A stretch of 64,000 nt of DNA from Anaerolineae bacterium (GTDB taxonomy: Bacteria; Chloroflexota; Anaerolineae; Anaerolineales; Anaerolineaceae). The translations under genes and the position numbers were made by a program. Every line of letters starts with the position of its first letter. Positions within the stretch are counted from its first letter, which is position 1. The notes beneath the pieces were generated by a model, which made no database searches, was not told where the DNA came from, and saw nothing but the letters and a program-made list of their open reading frames with translations. The stretch covers positions 1 through 64,000 of the forward strand of contig JABUFD010000007.1 in NCBI GenBank assembly GCA_013314735.1, written 5' to 3'. Of this stretch, positions 52,206-61,280 are shown one piece after another.

Positions 52206-52865
52206 ATGAAAAAGAAATTGAACCGCTTTGAACGCTTTTCAGTGTTCTTTACCCTGTTTGCCCTCTACCAGGTGATCCTGCGCGTGGTACGGCGGCGCTG
52301 GCATTTTCCCGCCCCCACCATCATCGCTGTCTTCCTCGACAGCCCCATCCGCCGCAAGCTCCAGCCGCCCGTGCAGGTGTTGGAACGCAGCGGCCTCTCC
52401 AAAGGGATGAAGGTGCTTGAGATCGGCTGCGGCAGCGGCATCTTCATTCCCACCGCCGCGCGCATGGTGGGTGAACTGGGCCACGTGCACGCGCTGGATG
52501 TCCAGCCGAAGATGCTGGAACTGCTCAGGCTCAAGCTGGAACAGCCAGAAAACGCCAATCTGCGCAACATCACCATCCACCAACAGGATGCCCTTGCACT
52601 CCCTTTCGAGAACGGCAGCCTCGACCTGGTATACCTGTGTGCCGCCCTGTTTGAAATTCCCGATCTCCCCGCCGCCCTGGCGGAGATCCACCGCGTACTG
52701 AAACCGCACGGCATCCTGGCCGTGACCGAATTCCTCCCCGACCCCGATTACCACCTGGAAGGCGAAGTGATCCGAGCGGCAACCCGCGGCGGGTTCACCT
52801 ACCATACCGCTGCCGGTAATTTGCTGAATTACACTGTGCAGTTCAAGAAACCCGCGGCAAACTAG
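52206..52865 (+). CDS. Class I SAM-dependent methyltransferase
   Basis: A 219-residue methyltransferase. A hydrophobic stretch (VFFTLFALYQVIL, near 15-27) could touch the membrane. The SAM-binding region is KVLEIGCGSGIFIPTAARM (motif I near 75), then ALDVQPKMLELLRLKL and LVYLCAALFEIPD. The substrate is unknown. It has a strong SD (GGAGGAGG). It lies 22 bp before the GH36 gene, so the two may be co-transcribed, but their functions do not obviously connect. Confidence 0.85.
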   Translation: MKKKLNRFERFSVFFTLFALYQVILRVVRRRWHFPAPTIIAVFLDSPIRRKLQPPVQVLERSGLSKGMKVLEIGCGSGIFIPTAARMVGELGHVHALDVQPKMLELLRLKLEQPENANLRNITIHQQDALALPFENGSLDLVYLCAALFEIPDLPAALAEIHRVLKPHGILAVTEFLPDPDYHLEGEVIRAATRGGFTYHTAAGNLLNYTVQFKKPAAN

Positions 52866-52887
52866 CCGGCGTCCACGGAGAATCCCC

Positions 52888-54900
52888 ATGCCCCAGCCCT
52901 GGCAATGCCTGCATTCGCCCCCGCCCGGCACCGATATCCTGCGCGCCGGCAGCCTGCCGGTTTCGTTCAGCCAGATGCAGTTGGAGGTCGCCTGGCGCGG
53001 CAGCTTGCGGCCGGAACGCGAAGCCCTCCCGCTGGCGCTCGATCCCCTGGCCAGCACCGAAGACGTGGCATTTTTCCGCGCCCGTTCCACGCTGTTCGCG
53101 GTGGAACTGCGCTTTTACCTCAACAAGCCGCGCCTGCTGCTGAACACCCGCCTCACCCCGCTGGGCAGTGAAGCGCCCCTGCTGGAAACACTTACCCTCC
53201 GGGTGGGCACCGCCAGGGTCGGCGCGCACGGGCGGCGCATGCGCGTGTTCAAACAGGGCCACCAGAGCTGGTCGGAAACGCGCAGTTTTGACAGCCGCGA
53301 ACGCGAAGGGCGCGCCGTGATGCGCTGGCTGGATGTGATGCAGGCCAACCCGCGCAACCGCGCCGCCAACCGCCGCGGCGAATTCACCTCGGAAATGATG
53401 GTACTGTTCCACAACCCGGAACAAAACACCGCCCTCCTACTGGGCCAGCAGGCACCCTTCGGGCAGATGCTCAGCTTCCGCAGCGGCTTCCCCGCGGAAA
53501 GCGCCGCCCAGAACGAGTTCGCCCTTGCCGTAACCTGGGACCTGAACGGGCAGCGGCTGGAACCCGGCAAACCCCACGAACTGGACCCCGTGGCCTGCCT
53601 GGTGGGTGCCGACCCGGCGGCGCTGATGGCGGCCTACATGGACAGCCTCCAGCAGCGTTCGCTGCCGCAGCGCCAGCTGCCTTCGGGCTGGTGCTCGTGG
53701 TACTACTATTACACCAGGATCAATGCCGAAGAAATGCGCGCCAACGCCGACTGCGCCGCTGAACACCAGGTGGACTGGCAGTTTTTCGTACTCGATGATG
53801 GCTACCAGCGCGCGATCAGCGACTGGCTGAAGGAAAACGAAAAGTTCAGCGAAGGCCTCAAACCACTGGCGGCGCACATCAGCGCCAGAGGGTTCCGCCC
53901 CGGCATCTGGACTGCGCCGTTCATCACGATGAAAAACAGCCGCCTGGCGCAGGACCATCCCGATTGGCTGCTGCAGCAGCCCTACCGCGAACGCCCGGTG
54001 GTTGCCGGCTGGAACCCCAACTGGGGCGGCACCTTTTACGCCCTCGATGTCACCCACCCCGGCGTGCAGGACTACCTGCGGCAGGTGTACCGCACCCTGG
54101 TGAAACACCACGGCTTCCGTTTTTTGAAACTCGATTTTGTGTATGCCGCCAGCCTGGCGGGACGCCCCTACAACCCCAATCTCTCCGGCGCGGAACGCCT
54201 CAGCCTGGGCTATCATATCATCCGCGAGGAAGCCGGGGAAGATACCGTCATCCTCGGCTGCGGCTCGCCACTCACCCCCGCCATTGGTTACGTGGATGCC
54301 ATGCGCATCGGGCCGGATGTAGCGCCCTACTGGCAGGACTGGCTGCGTACCGTGCTGACGCGCGACAGCAACGCGCTTTCGACCAAAAATGCCATCCGCT
54401 CGATCCTCAACCGCGCCGCGATGCACCGCAAATTGTGGGTCAATGATCCCGACTGCCTGATGCTGCGCGATACCGAAACCCGCCTGAACCGCGATGAGCG
54501 CCTGTGCCTGGTCAACGCCGCCATCATCACCGCCGGGATGGGCGTCTTTTCCGACCGGCTCTCCGCCCTGCCGGATGGCACCTGGGAGGAGATCGCCCGT
54601 ATCCGCGAACTGACCCTCGCCTGCGACAGCGGGCAGTGCTTCCCGCTGGATTTCATGGAGCGCCCCATGCCGGAACTGGTCTACAACGATGCCGGCTTCC
54701 TGGCGGTGTTTAATTTCGCCGATTGGGCGGCAGAAAAGGAAATTCCCTTGCACGGTCTCCTGCGCCACGCCATCCCCGCCGGTTCGCGTCTGCACGAGCA
54801 ATGGAACGGGCAAACCCTGGCGGCGGCGGAAGACCACCTGGCACTCGGCGTGCTGCCACCGCACGCTTCCCGCCTCTATCGGATTGAAGTGCCCGTCTGA
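52888..54900 (+). CDS. Alpha-galactosidase, GH36-like
   Basis: A 670-residue enzyme of the GH36/melibiase type, with no signal peptide. The N-terminal beta-sandwich occupies 1-240. The catalytic barrel starts at about 250: LPSGWCSWYYYYTRI, VDWQFFVLDDGYQ, GFRPGIWTAPF and HGFRFLKLDFVYAAS, where the KLDF Asp is the expected nucleophile. IGYVDAMRIGPDVAPYW follows, with the acid-base Asp expected in MRIGPDV. It should release terminal alpha-galactose from raffinose-type sugars or glycolipids. GGAG precedes the ATG. It fits a GH42, GH29, GH13 set that degrades plant or microbial oligosaccharides. Confidence 0.9.
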   Translation: MPQPWQCLHSPPPGTDILRAGSLPVSFSQMQLEVAWRGSLRPEREALPLALDPLASTEDVAFFRARSTLFAVELRFYLNKPRLLLNTRLTPLGSEAPLLETLTLRVGTARVGAHGRRMRVFKQGHQSWSETRSFDSREREGRAVMRWLDVMQANPRNRAANRRGEFTSEMMVLFHNPEQNTALLLGQQAPFGQMLSFRSGFPAESAAQNEFALAVTWDLNGQRLEPGKPHELDPVACLVGADPAALMAAYMDSLQQRSLPQRQLPSGWCSWYYYYTRINAEEMRANADCAAEHQVDWQFFVLDDGYQRAISDWLKENEKFSEGLKPLAAHISARGFRPGIWTAPFITMKNSRLAQDHPDWLLQQPYRERPVVAGWNPNWGGTFYALDVTHPGVQDYLRQVYRTLVKHHGFRFLKLDFVYAASLAGRPYNPNLSGAERLSLGYHIIREEAGEDTVILGCGSPLTPAIGYVDAMRIGPDVAPYWQDWLRTVLTRDSNALSTKNAIRSILNRAAMHRKLWVNDPDCLMLRDTETRLNRDERLCLVNAAIITAGMGVFSDRLSALPDGTWEEIARIRELTLACDSGQCFPLDFMERPMPELVYNDAGFLAVFNFADWAAEKEIPLHGLLRHAIPAGSRLHEQWNGQTLAAAEDHLALGVLPPHASRLYRIEVPV

Positions 54901-54992
54901 AAATTGGCTCCCACGTACAGGTTCATCACAAACAGCAGGCTGCGGCTGCTCGAGAATCCCCCGTGCTTGTCTGACATTTTCACGCTGCCGGC

Positions 54993-55020
54993 TTGAGAAA
55001 AGGCGGAATTTGGTTATAAT
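54993..55020 (+). promoter_or_regulatory. Promoter of the serC-serA operon
   Basis: TTGAGA (54993-54998) and TATAAT (55015-55020), 16 bp apart. Start near 55027, leaving about 97 nt of leader before serC. No riboswitch is recognised in the leader. Confidence 0.75.
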
Positions 55021-55123
55021 CAAAGGTGAAGGCTGAACCCAAAATTCACGCGCAAAGCCGTGCTTTTCACACCAGGCAACGCTTTGTGAACCAAAAAATC
55101 ACGCAATCGAAGAGGATGGAAAC

Positions 55124-56191
55124 ATGAAAAAACATAATTTCTATGCCGGCCCTTCCATACTGCCGGAATCTGCCATTAAGGCCACAGCCGAAGCCGTGCT
55201 GGACTACGAAGGCACCGGCCTTTCGGTGCTGGAGGTATCGCACCGCGGCAAGGAATTCGTCGCCACCATGGCGCAGACCGAAGCCCTGTTCCGCGAACTG
55301 CTGGGAATTCCCACCGGCTACGCGGTGATCTTCGTGGGCGGCGGCGCCAGCACGCAGTTCTTCCATGTGCCCTACAACCTGCTCGAAACCCAGGCCGCTT
55401 ACCTCGATACCGGCACCTGGGCTTCCAATGCCATCAAGGAAGCGAAATTGTTCGGTGAAGTGCTGGTGGTTGGTTCTTCAGCGGATAAAAATTACACCTA
55501 TATTCCCAAAGGCTACACCATCCCCGCCGATGCCGATTACTTCCACATCACCACCAACAACACCATCTACGGTTCCGAGATCAAGACCGACCTTGCCTCA
55601 CCTGTGCCGCTGGTGGCCGATATGTCCTCCGACATCTTCAGCCGCACGCTGGATGTGAGCAAGTACGGGCTGATCTACGGCGGCGCGCAGAAGAACCTCG
55701 CCCCCGCCGGCCTGACCTTCGTGATCGTCAAGGAAGACCTGCTGGGCAAGGTCAGCCGTCCCCTGCCGACCATGGTGGATTATCGCACCCATATCAAAAA
55801 GGAATCGATGTTCAACACGCCCCCGGTCGTGATCGTCTACACCGCGCTGCAGACCCTCAAATGGATCAAGGAAATGGGCGGCGTGGCGGCGATGGAACAA
55901 CGCGCCATCCTCAAATCAGGCATGCTGTATGACGAAATTGACCGCAACAGGCTGTTTGTGGGTACGGTGGCGGAGGAAGACCGCAGCCGCATGAACATCT
56001 GCTGGGTGATGAAACCCGAATATGCCGAACTGGAGGCGGAATTCAATACCTTCGCCGCAACGCATGGCATGGTGGGCATCAAGGGCCATCGTTCGGTGGG
56101 CGGTTTCCGCGCCTCGAACTACAACGCCCTGCCGGTGGAAAGCATGCAGGCTCTGATTGAATGCATGCAGGAATTTGAGAAAAGCCATTAA
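55124..56191 (+). CDS. serC: Phosphoserine aminotransferase
   Basis: A 355-residue PLP enzyme (class V aminotransferase) that forms 3-phosphoserine from 3-phosphohydroxypyruvate and glutamate. Features are [12 protein letters not shown] at the start, [63 protein letters not shown], with the PLP Lys in AQKNLAP. The end has [20 protein letters not shown]. It is followed 59 bp later by serA, separated by a hairpin repeat, and both make serine from glycolysis. Confidence 0.95.
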   Translation: MKKHNFYAGPSILPESAIKATAEAVLDYEGTGLSVLEVSHRGKEFVATMAQTEALFRELLGIPTGYAVIFVGGGASTQFFHVPYNLLETQAAYLDTGTWASNAIKEAKLFGEVLVVGSSADKNYTYIPKGYTIPADADYFHITTNNTIYGSEIKTDLASPVPLVADMSSDIFSRTLDVSKYGLIYGGAQKNLAPAGLTFVIVKEDLLGKVSRPLPTMVDYRTHIKKESMFNTPPVVIVYTALQTLKWIKEMGGVAAMEQRAILKSGMLYDEIDRNRLFVGTVAEEDRSRMNICWVMKPEYAELEAEFNTFAATHGMVGIKGHRSVGGFRASNYNALPVESMQALIECMQEFEKSH

Positions 56192-56198
56192 GTAGAGC

Positions 56199-56233
56199 CA
56201 GACTTCCGAAGTCTTAACGACTTCGGAAGTCTG
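56199..56233. repeat. Hairpin repeat between serC and serA (GACTTCCGAAGTC family)
   Basis: CAGACTTCCGAAGTC (56199-56213) and its exact complement (56219-56233) form a 15-bp stem with loop TTAAC. Each arm is itself almost palindromic. The same motif occurs at 62738-62770 and 62841-62873. Confidence 0.7.
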
Positions 56234-56250
56234 ATCGGAAAGGAACCCCC

Positions 56251-57174
56251 ATGACCACCGTACTGGTTGCAACCGAAAAACCATTTGACCCGCAGGCCGT
56301 GGATGGCATCCGTGCCATCGTGGAAGAGGCGGGATTCACGTTTGACTTATTGGAAAAATACACCGACCCCGCGCAGCTGATGGCGGCCGCCGCCCAGGCT
56401 GACGCGCTGATTGTGCGCTCCGACAAGGTTACCGCCGCGCTGCTGGATGCCGCCCCCAACCTCAAGATCGTGGTGCGCGCCGGTGCCGGGTACGATACGA
56501 TCGACCTGGCCGCCTGCACCGCCCACAGCGTGGTGGTGGAAAACACCCCCGGGCAGAACGCCGATGCCGTGGCGGAACTGGCGATCGCGATGATGCTGTA
56601 CCAGGCGCGCGGCCATTTTGACGGCGGCACCGGCACAGAGCTGAAGGGCAAAACCCTCGGCATCCACGCCTTCGGCAACGTCGGCAGCCGCGTGGCGCAC
56701 CTGGCGAAGGGCTTCGGGATGACGGTCTACGCCTTTGACCCGTTCCTGGCCGATGATACGATCGAAGCCGCCGGTGTGATCCCCGTCCACAGCGTTGAAG
56801 AACTATACAGCGCCTGCCAGTATGTTTCGCTCCACATCCCCGCCACACCCAGGACGATCGGCTCGATCAATTACGGCCTGCTCTCGCGCATGCCGGGCAA
56901 GCCGGTGCTGGTCAATACCGCCCGCGGCGAGGTGATTGATGAAACGGATTTGCTGAAAATGTTTGCAGAAAATCCATTTTTCCAGTATATTTCAGATATC
57001 GCACCGGGCTGCAAAGCACAACTCATCGAAACCTACCCGGACCGCTGTTTCTTCACGCCCAAGAAGATGGGCGCGCAGACACTGGAAGCCAATGTCAATG
57101 CCGGCCTGGCCGCCGCTGAACAGATCGTCCAATTTTTTACCGCGGGCGATACCCGCTTCCAGGTCAACCGCTGA
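56251..57174 (+). CDS. serA: D-3-phosphoglycerate dehydrogenase, short type
   Basis: A 307-residue D-isomer-specific 2-hydroxyacid dehydrogenase that starts serine synthesis by oxidising 3-phosphoglycerate. The NAD-binding Rossmann loop is KTLGIHAFGNVGSRVA (near 133-148). The catalytic Arg is in VNTARGEVID. No regulatory ACT domain is present. The position of the usual catalytic His (in TPH) is Lys, in FFTPKKMGAQTLEANVNAG. The Lys form is known in a separate PGDH group (as in Entamoeba, where Lys takes this role), so activity is expected. Its place next to serC supports the assignment. Confidence 0.92.
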   Translation: MTTVLVATEKPFDPQAVDGIRAIVEEAGFTFDLLEKYTDPAQLMAAAAQADALIVRSDKVTAALLDAAPNLKIVVRAGAGYDTIDLAACTAHSVVVENTPGQNADAVAELAIAMMLYQARGHFDGGTGTELKGKTLGIHAFGNVGSRVAHLAKGFGMTVYAFDPFLADDTIEAAGVIPVHSVEELYSACQYVSLHIPATPRTIGSINYGLLSRMPGKPVLVNTARGEVIDETDLLKMFAENPFFQYISDIAPGCKAQLIETYPDRCFFTPKKMGAQTLEANVNAGLAAAEQIVQFFTAGDTRFQVNR

Positions 57175-57430
57175 ACCCGGCGGACAATCCATTGTGAAAT
57201 GGGTGGTGAGCAATCACCTCCTTTCTACTCCTTTTTTCCCTGCAGACAGGCATCAAGCAATTGGTGCCTGTTCTGCGTTACCGGTGCTGACCGGCCCATC
57301 CAACTGCTCAATATCAGGGCGGTATCATCAAAATCAGCACCGCTGAATCGCTGGTACAATTGAGGCGAAACCGATCCGTATTCTGCAATACCCGCCTGTA
57401 CCATTGTGATGTGATCCCTGGAAATGAAGA

Positions 57431-58897
57431 ATGAACCCTGAAACCTGTGATGTCCTGATTGTCGGCGCCGGTCCGAGCGGTATCTTCACCGCGTATGAAG
57501 CGAAGAAAACCAACCCCGCGTTGAAGATCCTGCTGCTTGAAAAAGGCCATTCCATCGAAAAGCGTATCTGTCCCAAGCGCAAGACCGGGGTATGCCGCAA
57601 CTGCGACCCGTGTGTGATCACCACCGGCTTTTCCGGCAGCGGCAGCTTCAGCGATGGCAAGTTGTCCATCAGCCATGATGGTGAAGTCGGCGGAGAACTG
57701 AACCGCTATTTGCAACCACGGGCCTTTCAACAATTGCTGCAATACACCGATGATCTGTACGTCCAGTTTGGTGCCGATCCACAGGTGCATGGCCTGGAAA
57801 GCAACCCCACCCTCGACAGTATCCGCCGCCGTGCCGCACAGGCCCATTTGAAATTGATCGAAGCCGGTGTGCGCCACATGGGTACCGAAAAGGCGTACGA
57901 CATCTACTCCCGCATCCAGCAGGCGCTTGAAGCACTGCGGATCGAAATGCGCTTCAACACCGTGGTGGAAGATTTCATCATCGAAACCTCACCCGCTGGC
58001 GGGAGCGAAATCCGCGGCGTGATCACCACCAAAGGCGAAACCATCCTGGCCAGCAAAGTCATCGTTGGCATCGGGCGCGAAGGCAGCAACTGGCTCAGCG
58101 GGATGTGCCGCAAATACGGCATCGCCTCCGGGGTGGGGCAGGTGGATATTGGCGTACGTGTGGAAACCGATGCCAATGTGACCCAGGAAATTGATCGCAC
58201 CCTCTACGAAGCCAAACTGGTGTACTACACCAAAACCTTCGAGGACCGGGTGCGAACCTTTTGCTGGAACCCGCGCGGTGAAGTGGCAGAGGAACGATAC
58301 GGCAGCCTGGCGGTGGTCAATGGGCACAGCTACAAGGATGAGGCACTCAAAACCCGCAACACCAACTTTGCATTGCTGGTTTCCAAATCCTTCACTGATC
58401 CTTTCAAAACCCCGATTGAGTACGGTCGCTACATTGCCGAACTGGGCAACATGCTTTCCGGCGGGAAAGTGCTGGTGCAGCGCTACGGCGACCTGACCCG
58501 CGGACGCCGCACCACCGCCGCCCGTCTGGCGAAAAACCTGGTGCAGCCCACCCTGAAAGATGCCGTCGCCGGCGACCTCAGCCTGGTGCTGCCGCACCGC
58601 CTGATGGTGGACATCATCGAAACCCTCGAAGCACTCGATACGATCATGCCCGGCATTGCCAGTGACGGCACGCTGCTGTACGGGGTGGAGGTTAAGTTCT
58701 ATTCCAACCGCATTGTGGTTACACCGGAGTTTGAAACCAATATCAAAAACCTGCATGTGCTGGGCGACGGCGCCGGTATCACCCGCGGCCTGATGCAGGC
58801 CAGCATGAACGGCGTCGCCATGGGGCGCATCCTCACCGGCCAAGCGCTGTCCCTTTCCAATGCCCCGCAACCCGCCGGGGAACAACCAGACCTGTAA
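57431..58897 (+). CDS. FAD-dependent dehydrogenase (COG2509-like)
   Basis: A 488-residue flavoprotein. The N-terminal dinucleotide motif is DVLIVGAGPSGIFTAYEA (residues 8-25), then a Cys-rich insert, CPKRKTGVCRNCDPC (near 45-60), which is a mark of the COG2509 group. GFSGSGSFSDGKLS and VGIGREGSNWL, and C-terminal VLGDGAGITRGLMQASMNGVAMG are FAD-binding parts. The substrate is not known. It has no close functional neighbour; the GH42 gene starts 21 bp after. The 256-bp gap before it holds nothing that I can support. Confidence 0.85.
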   Translation: MNPETCDVLIVGAGPSGIFTAYEAKKTNPALKILLLEKGHSIEKRICPKRKTGVCRNCDPCVITTGFSGSGSFSDGKLSISHDGEVGGELNRYLQPRAFQQLLQYTDDLYVQFGADPQVHGLESNPTLDSIRRRAAQAHLKLIEAGVRHMGTEKAYDIYSRIQQALEALRIEMRFNTVVEDFIIETSPAGGSEIRGVITTKGETILASKVIVGIGREGSNWLSGMCRKYGIASGVGQVDIGVRVETDANVTQEIDRTLYEAKLVYYTKTFEDRVRTFCWNPRGEVAEERYGSLAVVNGHSYKDEALKTRNTNFALLVSKSFTDPFKTPIEYGRYIAELGNMLSGGKVLVQRYGDLTRGRRTTAARLAKNLVQPTLKDAVAGDLSLVLPHRLMVDIIETLEALDTIMPGIASDGTLLYGVEVKFYSNRIVVTPEFETNIKNLHVLGDGAGITRGLMQASMNGVAMGRILTGQALSLSNAPQPAGEQPDL

Positions 58898-58918
58898 CCA
58901 CGGAGCAAGAGTACCACC

Positions 58919-61126
58919 ATGAAACCACTTCACCCCTCTTTTACCAACGCTGACCGCTTTCCGTTCCTGTTTGGGGCGCAGTATTACCGCGCGCCAACCC
59001 CCGAAGCGGACTGCTGGGAAACCGATTTTCAGCATATGCAGGCGCTCGGTTTCAACGCCGTCAAGCTGTGGGTGCAGTGGCGCTGGTCGCACCGCACCCC
59101 GGGGCGCTTCGTCTTTGATGACCTCGACCGCCTGATGGACCTGGCCGCCGCGCACCGGCTTGGCGTCACGCTGAACGTGATCTTCGATGTCGCCCCCCAC
59201 TGGCTCTATCAACGCTACCCGGACGCGCGCCAGGTTGATATTCAGGGGCGGCACGTGCAACCTTATGTCGTTTCCCACCGCCAGATCGGCGGGCACCCGG
59301 GACCCTGCTACAACCATCCCGGCGCCCTGGAAGACCGCCAGCGCTTTTTGCGGGCTACCCTCGAACATTTCCGCGGCCATCCCGCCCTCCAGCTGTGGGA
59401 CCTGTGGAACGAACCCGAAATGAGTTTTCCCTCCCGCACCCCCAGCATGGAAAACCTGGTGTGTTATTGTGACCACTGCCGCAAAGGCTTCCTGGGCTGG
59501 CTGCAAAACAAGTATGGGACGTTTGACCGCCTGAACACGGTCTGGGGGCGCTGTTACGAGGATTGGTCCCAGGCGGAGCTGCCGCGCGGTGTCGGCGGGG
59601 TGATCGATTTCATCGATTGGCGCGAATTCCACCTCGATACGATGAGCGCGGAGGCGCGCTGGCGGCTGGAACTGACGGCCAGCCTCGATCCCGCCCATGG
59701 GCGTTACCTGCACGTGGTACCCAACACCTGGTTCAGCGCCGTCACCTGCGCCGATGATTTCGCCATGGCCGAACCCTGCGAATGTTTCGGCGGCACCATG
59801 GCCGGCAGCAAGCCTTCCTCCACCGCCCAGGTGCTTTCTGCCGGGAACGGGCGCGTATGCTACAACGCGGAATGCCACATCAACTTTGGCTCCACCGCCC
59901 TGCACCAGCCGGAAGTGACCTTTGAGCGCCTGCTGGCGGAATTCCTGCCGCAGATCGGCAAGGGGATCAAGGGCTTCCTGTTCTGGCAGTTCCGCCCCGA
60001 GGTGCTGGGACTGGAATCCCCGGCGTGGGGACTGGTCAACCTGGATGGTTCCGAGCGCTCCGCCACCCGCGCCGCGCGGGATTTCTGGGCCAAATTACAG
60101 CCCGTCCTGCCGCAGCTGCGCGCCGCCGCTCCCGCCCCGGCCCAGGCCGCGGTGTGGCGCAGCCGCCGCAACGAGATCTTCCACTTCTGCCAGCGCGACG
60201 AAGTGGAAAGCTTCAACCGCGCGCTGGATGCCTGGCAGGAAGCGCTGTACGCGAAAAACATTCCCTACCGCGTGATTTCGTCAGAGCATTTGGAACAATC
60301 GCAATTGGAACAATCGCAATTGGAACAATCGCAATTGGACGGCGTCCGCCTCCTGATCCTGCCCATGCCGTACCTGCTCAGCCAGGCGGAAGCGGATGCG
60401 CTCCAGCAATGGGTGGCCGCCGGAGGCACCCTAATCACCGAAGCGCACCTGGCGGGCTACCACGCCGATACCGGGCGCCACAGCCGGGTGCTGCCCGGCG
60501 GCGGACTGGCGCAGGCCTGGGGCTTGCGCGAGGTATTTTCCACCGCCGCCCGGCACATTTCCGCCGCTGCGGAAAGTCAGCAAGCATTGGAAGCCCTGCC
60601 GCCCGATGTGCGCAAGGCGCTCGCTGCCAGCGGAACGCAGGGCAGTGATTTCTTCGCTTTCACGCTCGCCAACGGGCGCGGTGCCCTCGGCGCGCAGCGC
60701 TACGCGGAACTGGAAGGGAACGGGATGATTCCCGAAGGCGGGATTGACCAGCGAAAGCCCTGCATCGCTTCCATCGCGGTCGGCAGCGGGATGGTGCTGT
60801 ATGCCGGTACGCACCTTTCTGAGGCTGCCGCGCGCGACGATAGCGGGCTGCAAACCCTGCTGGAGCAAGGCATCCGGCACAGCGGGGTAACAGCGGAATG
60901 TGAGGCACCAGACGCGCCTCCCGCGTTCCACGTGGATGTGTTGTGGTCGGAAGGCCAACCCGCCTTTGCCGCGGTGATCAATCCCGGCGATGCACCGGTG
61001 CGGCTGCGCCTGCCCCAACCCGGCACCTGGCAGGGGGTGTTCGGCGGTAACACGTTCCCCACCGATGAAAGCGGCCTGCTCATCATCCCCGCCGGGTGGA
61101 TGGAACTGCTGCAATCCCCGCGTTAA
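58919..61126 (+). CDS. Beta-galactosidase, GH42
   Basis: A 735-residue GH42 enzyme with no signal peptide. The barrel begins FLFGAQYYRAPTPEADCWETDF and FNAVKLWVQWRWSHRTPG. The acid-base Glu is in LQLWDLWNEPEM (near 165). VCYNAECHINFG is probably the stretch with the nucleophile Glu. A C-x2-C pair in CYCDHCRKGF suits the zinc site of GH42. Residues 455-475 hold a perfect triple repeat, LEQSQ LEQSQ LEQSQ (60287-60341), a 15-bp tandem expansion in the linker before the trimerisation domain. It should cut beta-galactosides inside the cell. Confidence 0.9.
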   Translation: MKPLHPSFTNADRFPFLFGAQYYRAPTPEADCWETDFQHMQALGFNAVKLWVQWRWSHRTPGRFVFDDLDRLMDLAAAHRLGVTLNVIFDVAPHWLYQRYPDARQVDIQGRHVQPYVVSHRQIGGHPGPCYNHPGALEDRQRFLRATLEHFRGHPALQLWDLWNEPEMSFPSRTPSMENLVCYCDHCRKGFLGWLQNKYGTFDRLNTVWGRCYEDWSQAELPRGVGGVIDFIDWREFHLDTMSAEARWRLELTASLDPAHGRYLHVVPNTWFSAVTCADDFAMAEPCECFGGTMAGSKPSSTAQVLSAGNGRVCYNAECHINFGSTALHQPEVTFERLLAEFLPQIGKGIKGFLFWQFRPEVLGLESPAWGLVNLDGSERSATRAARDFWAKLQPVLPQLRAAAPAPAQAAVWRSRRNEIFHFCQRDEVESFNRALDAWQEALYAKNIPYRVISSEHLEQSQLEQSQLEQSQLDGVRLLILPMPYLLSQAEADALQQWVAAGGTLITEAHLAGYHADTGRHSRVLPGGGLAQAWGLREVFSTAARHISAAAESQQALEALPPDVRKALAASGTQGSDFFAFTLANGRGALGAQRYAELEGNGMIPEGGIDQRKPCIASIAVGSGMVLYAGTHLSEAAARDDSGLQTLLEQGIRHSGVTAECEAPDAPPAFHVDVLWSEGQPAFAAVINPGDAPVRLRLPQPGTWQGVFGGNTFPTDESGLLIIPAGWMELLQSPR

Positions 61127-61132
61127 GATCGC

Positions 61133-61170
61133 CGATTCAACGCCTGGTGCAGAGGCGCGCCGCAGCCGCA
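61133..61170. repeat. Partial copy of the palindromic element (copy C)
   Basis: CGATTCAACGCCTGGTGCAG then AGGCGCGCCGCAGCCGC matches the 3' half of copy A (TCGATTC... GGTGCAG...AGCCGCGC). No terminal repeats. It lies just after the GH42 stop. The rest of the gap to 61280 has a TACAAT box (61233-61238) as the only other signal. Confidence 0.45.
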
Positions 61171-61280
61171 CAACCCCCTGCCCGTAACAGATCGGCAGGC
61201 CGTTTCCGTCCGCCGACGGCACGCTTATCGGGTACAATAAGGGTATCTCCCCCGTTTTCCTTCCCCCCAGGAACAGCACA

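Noticed and set aside
57989-59905. A 638-codon open frame antisense to the FAD protein and GH42 genes
   Set aside because: No family match and no SD; explained by codon bias on the sense strand.
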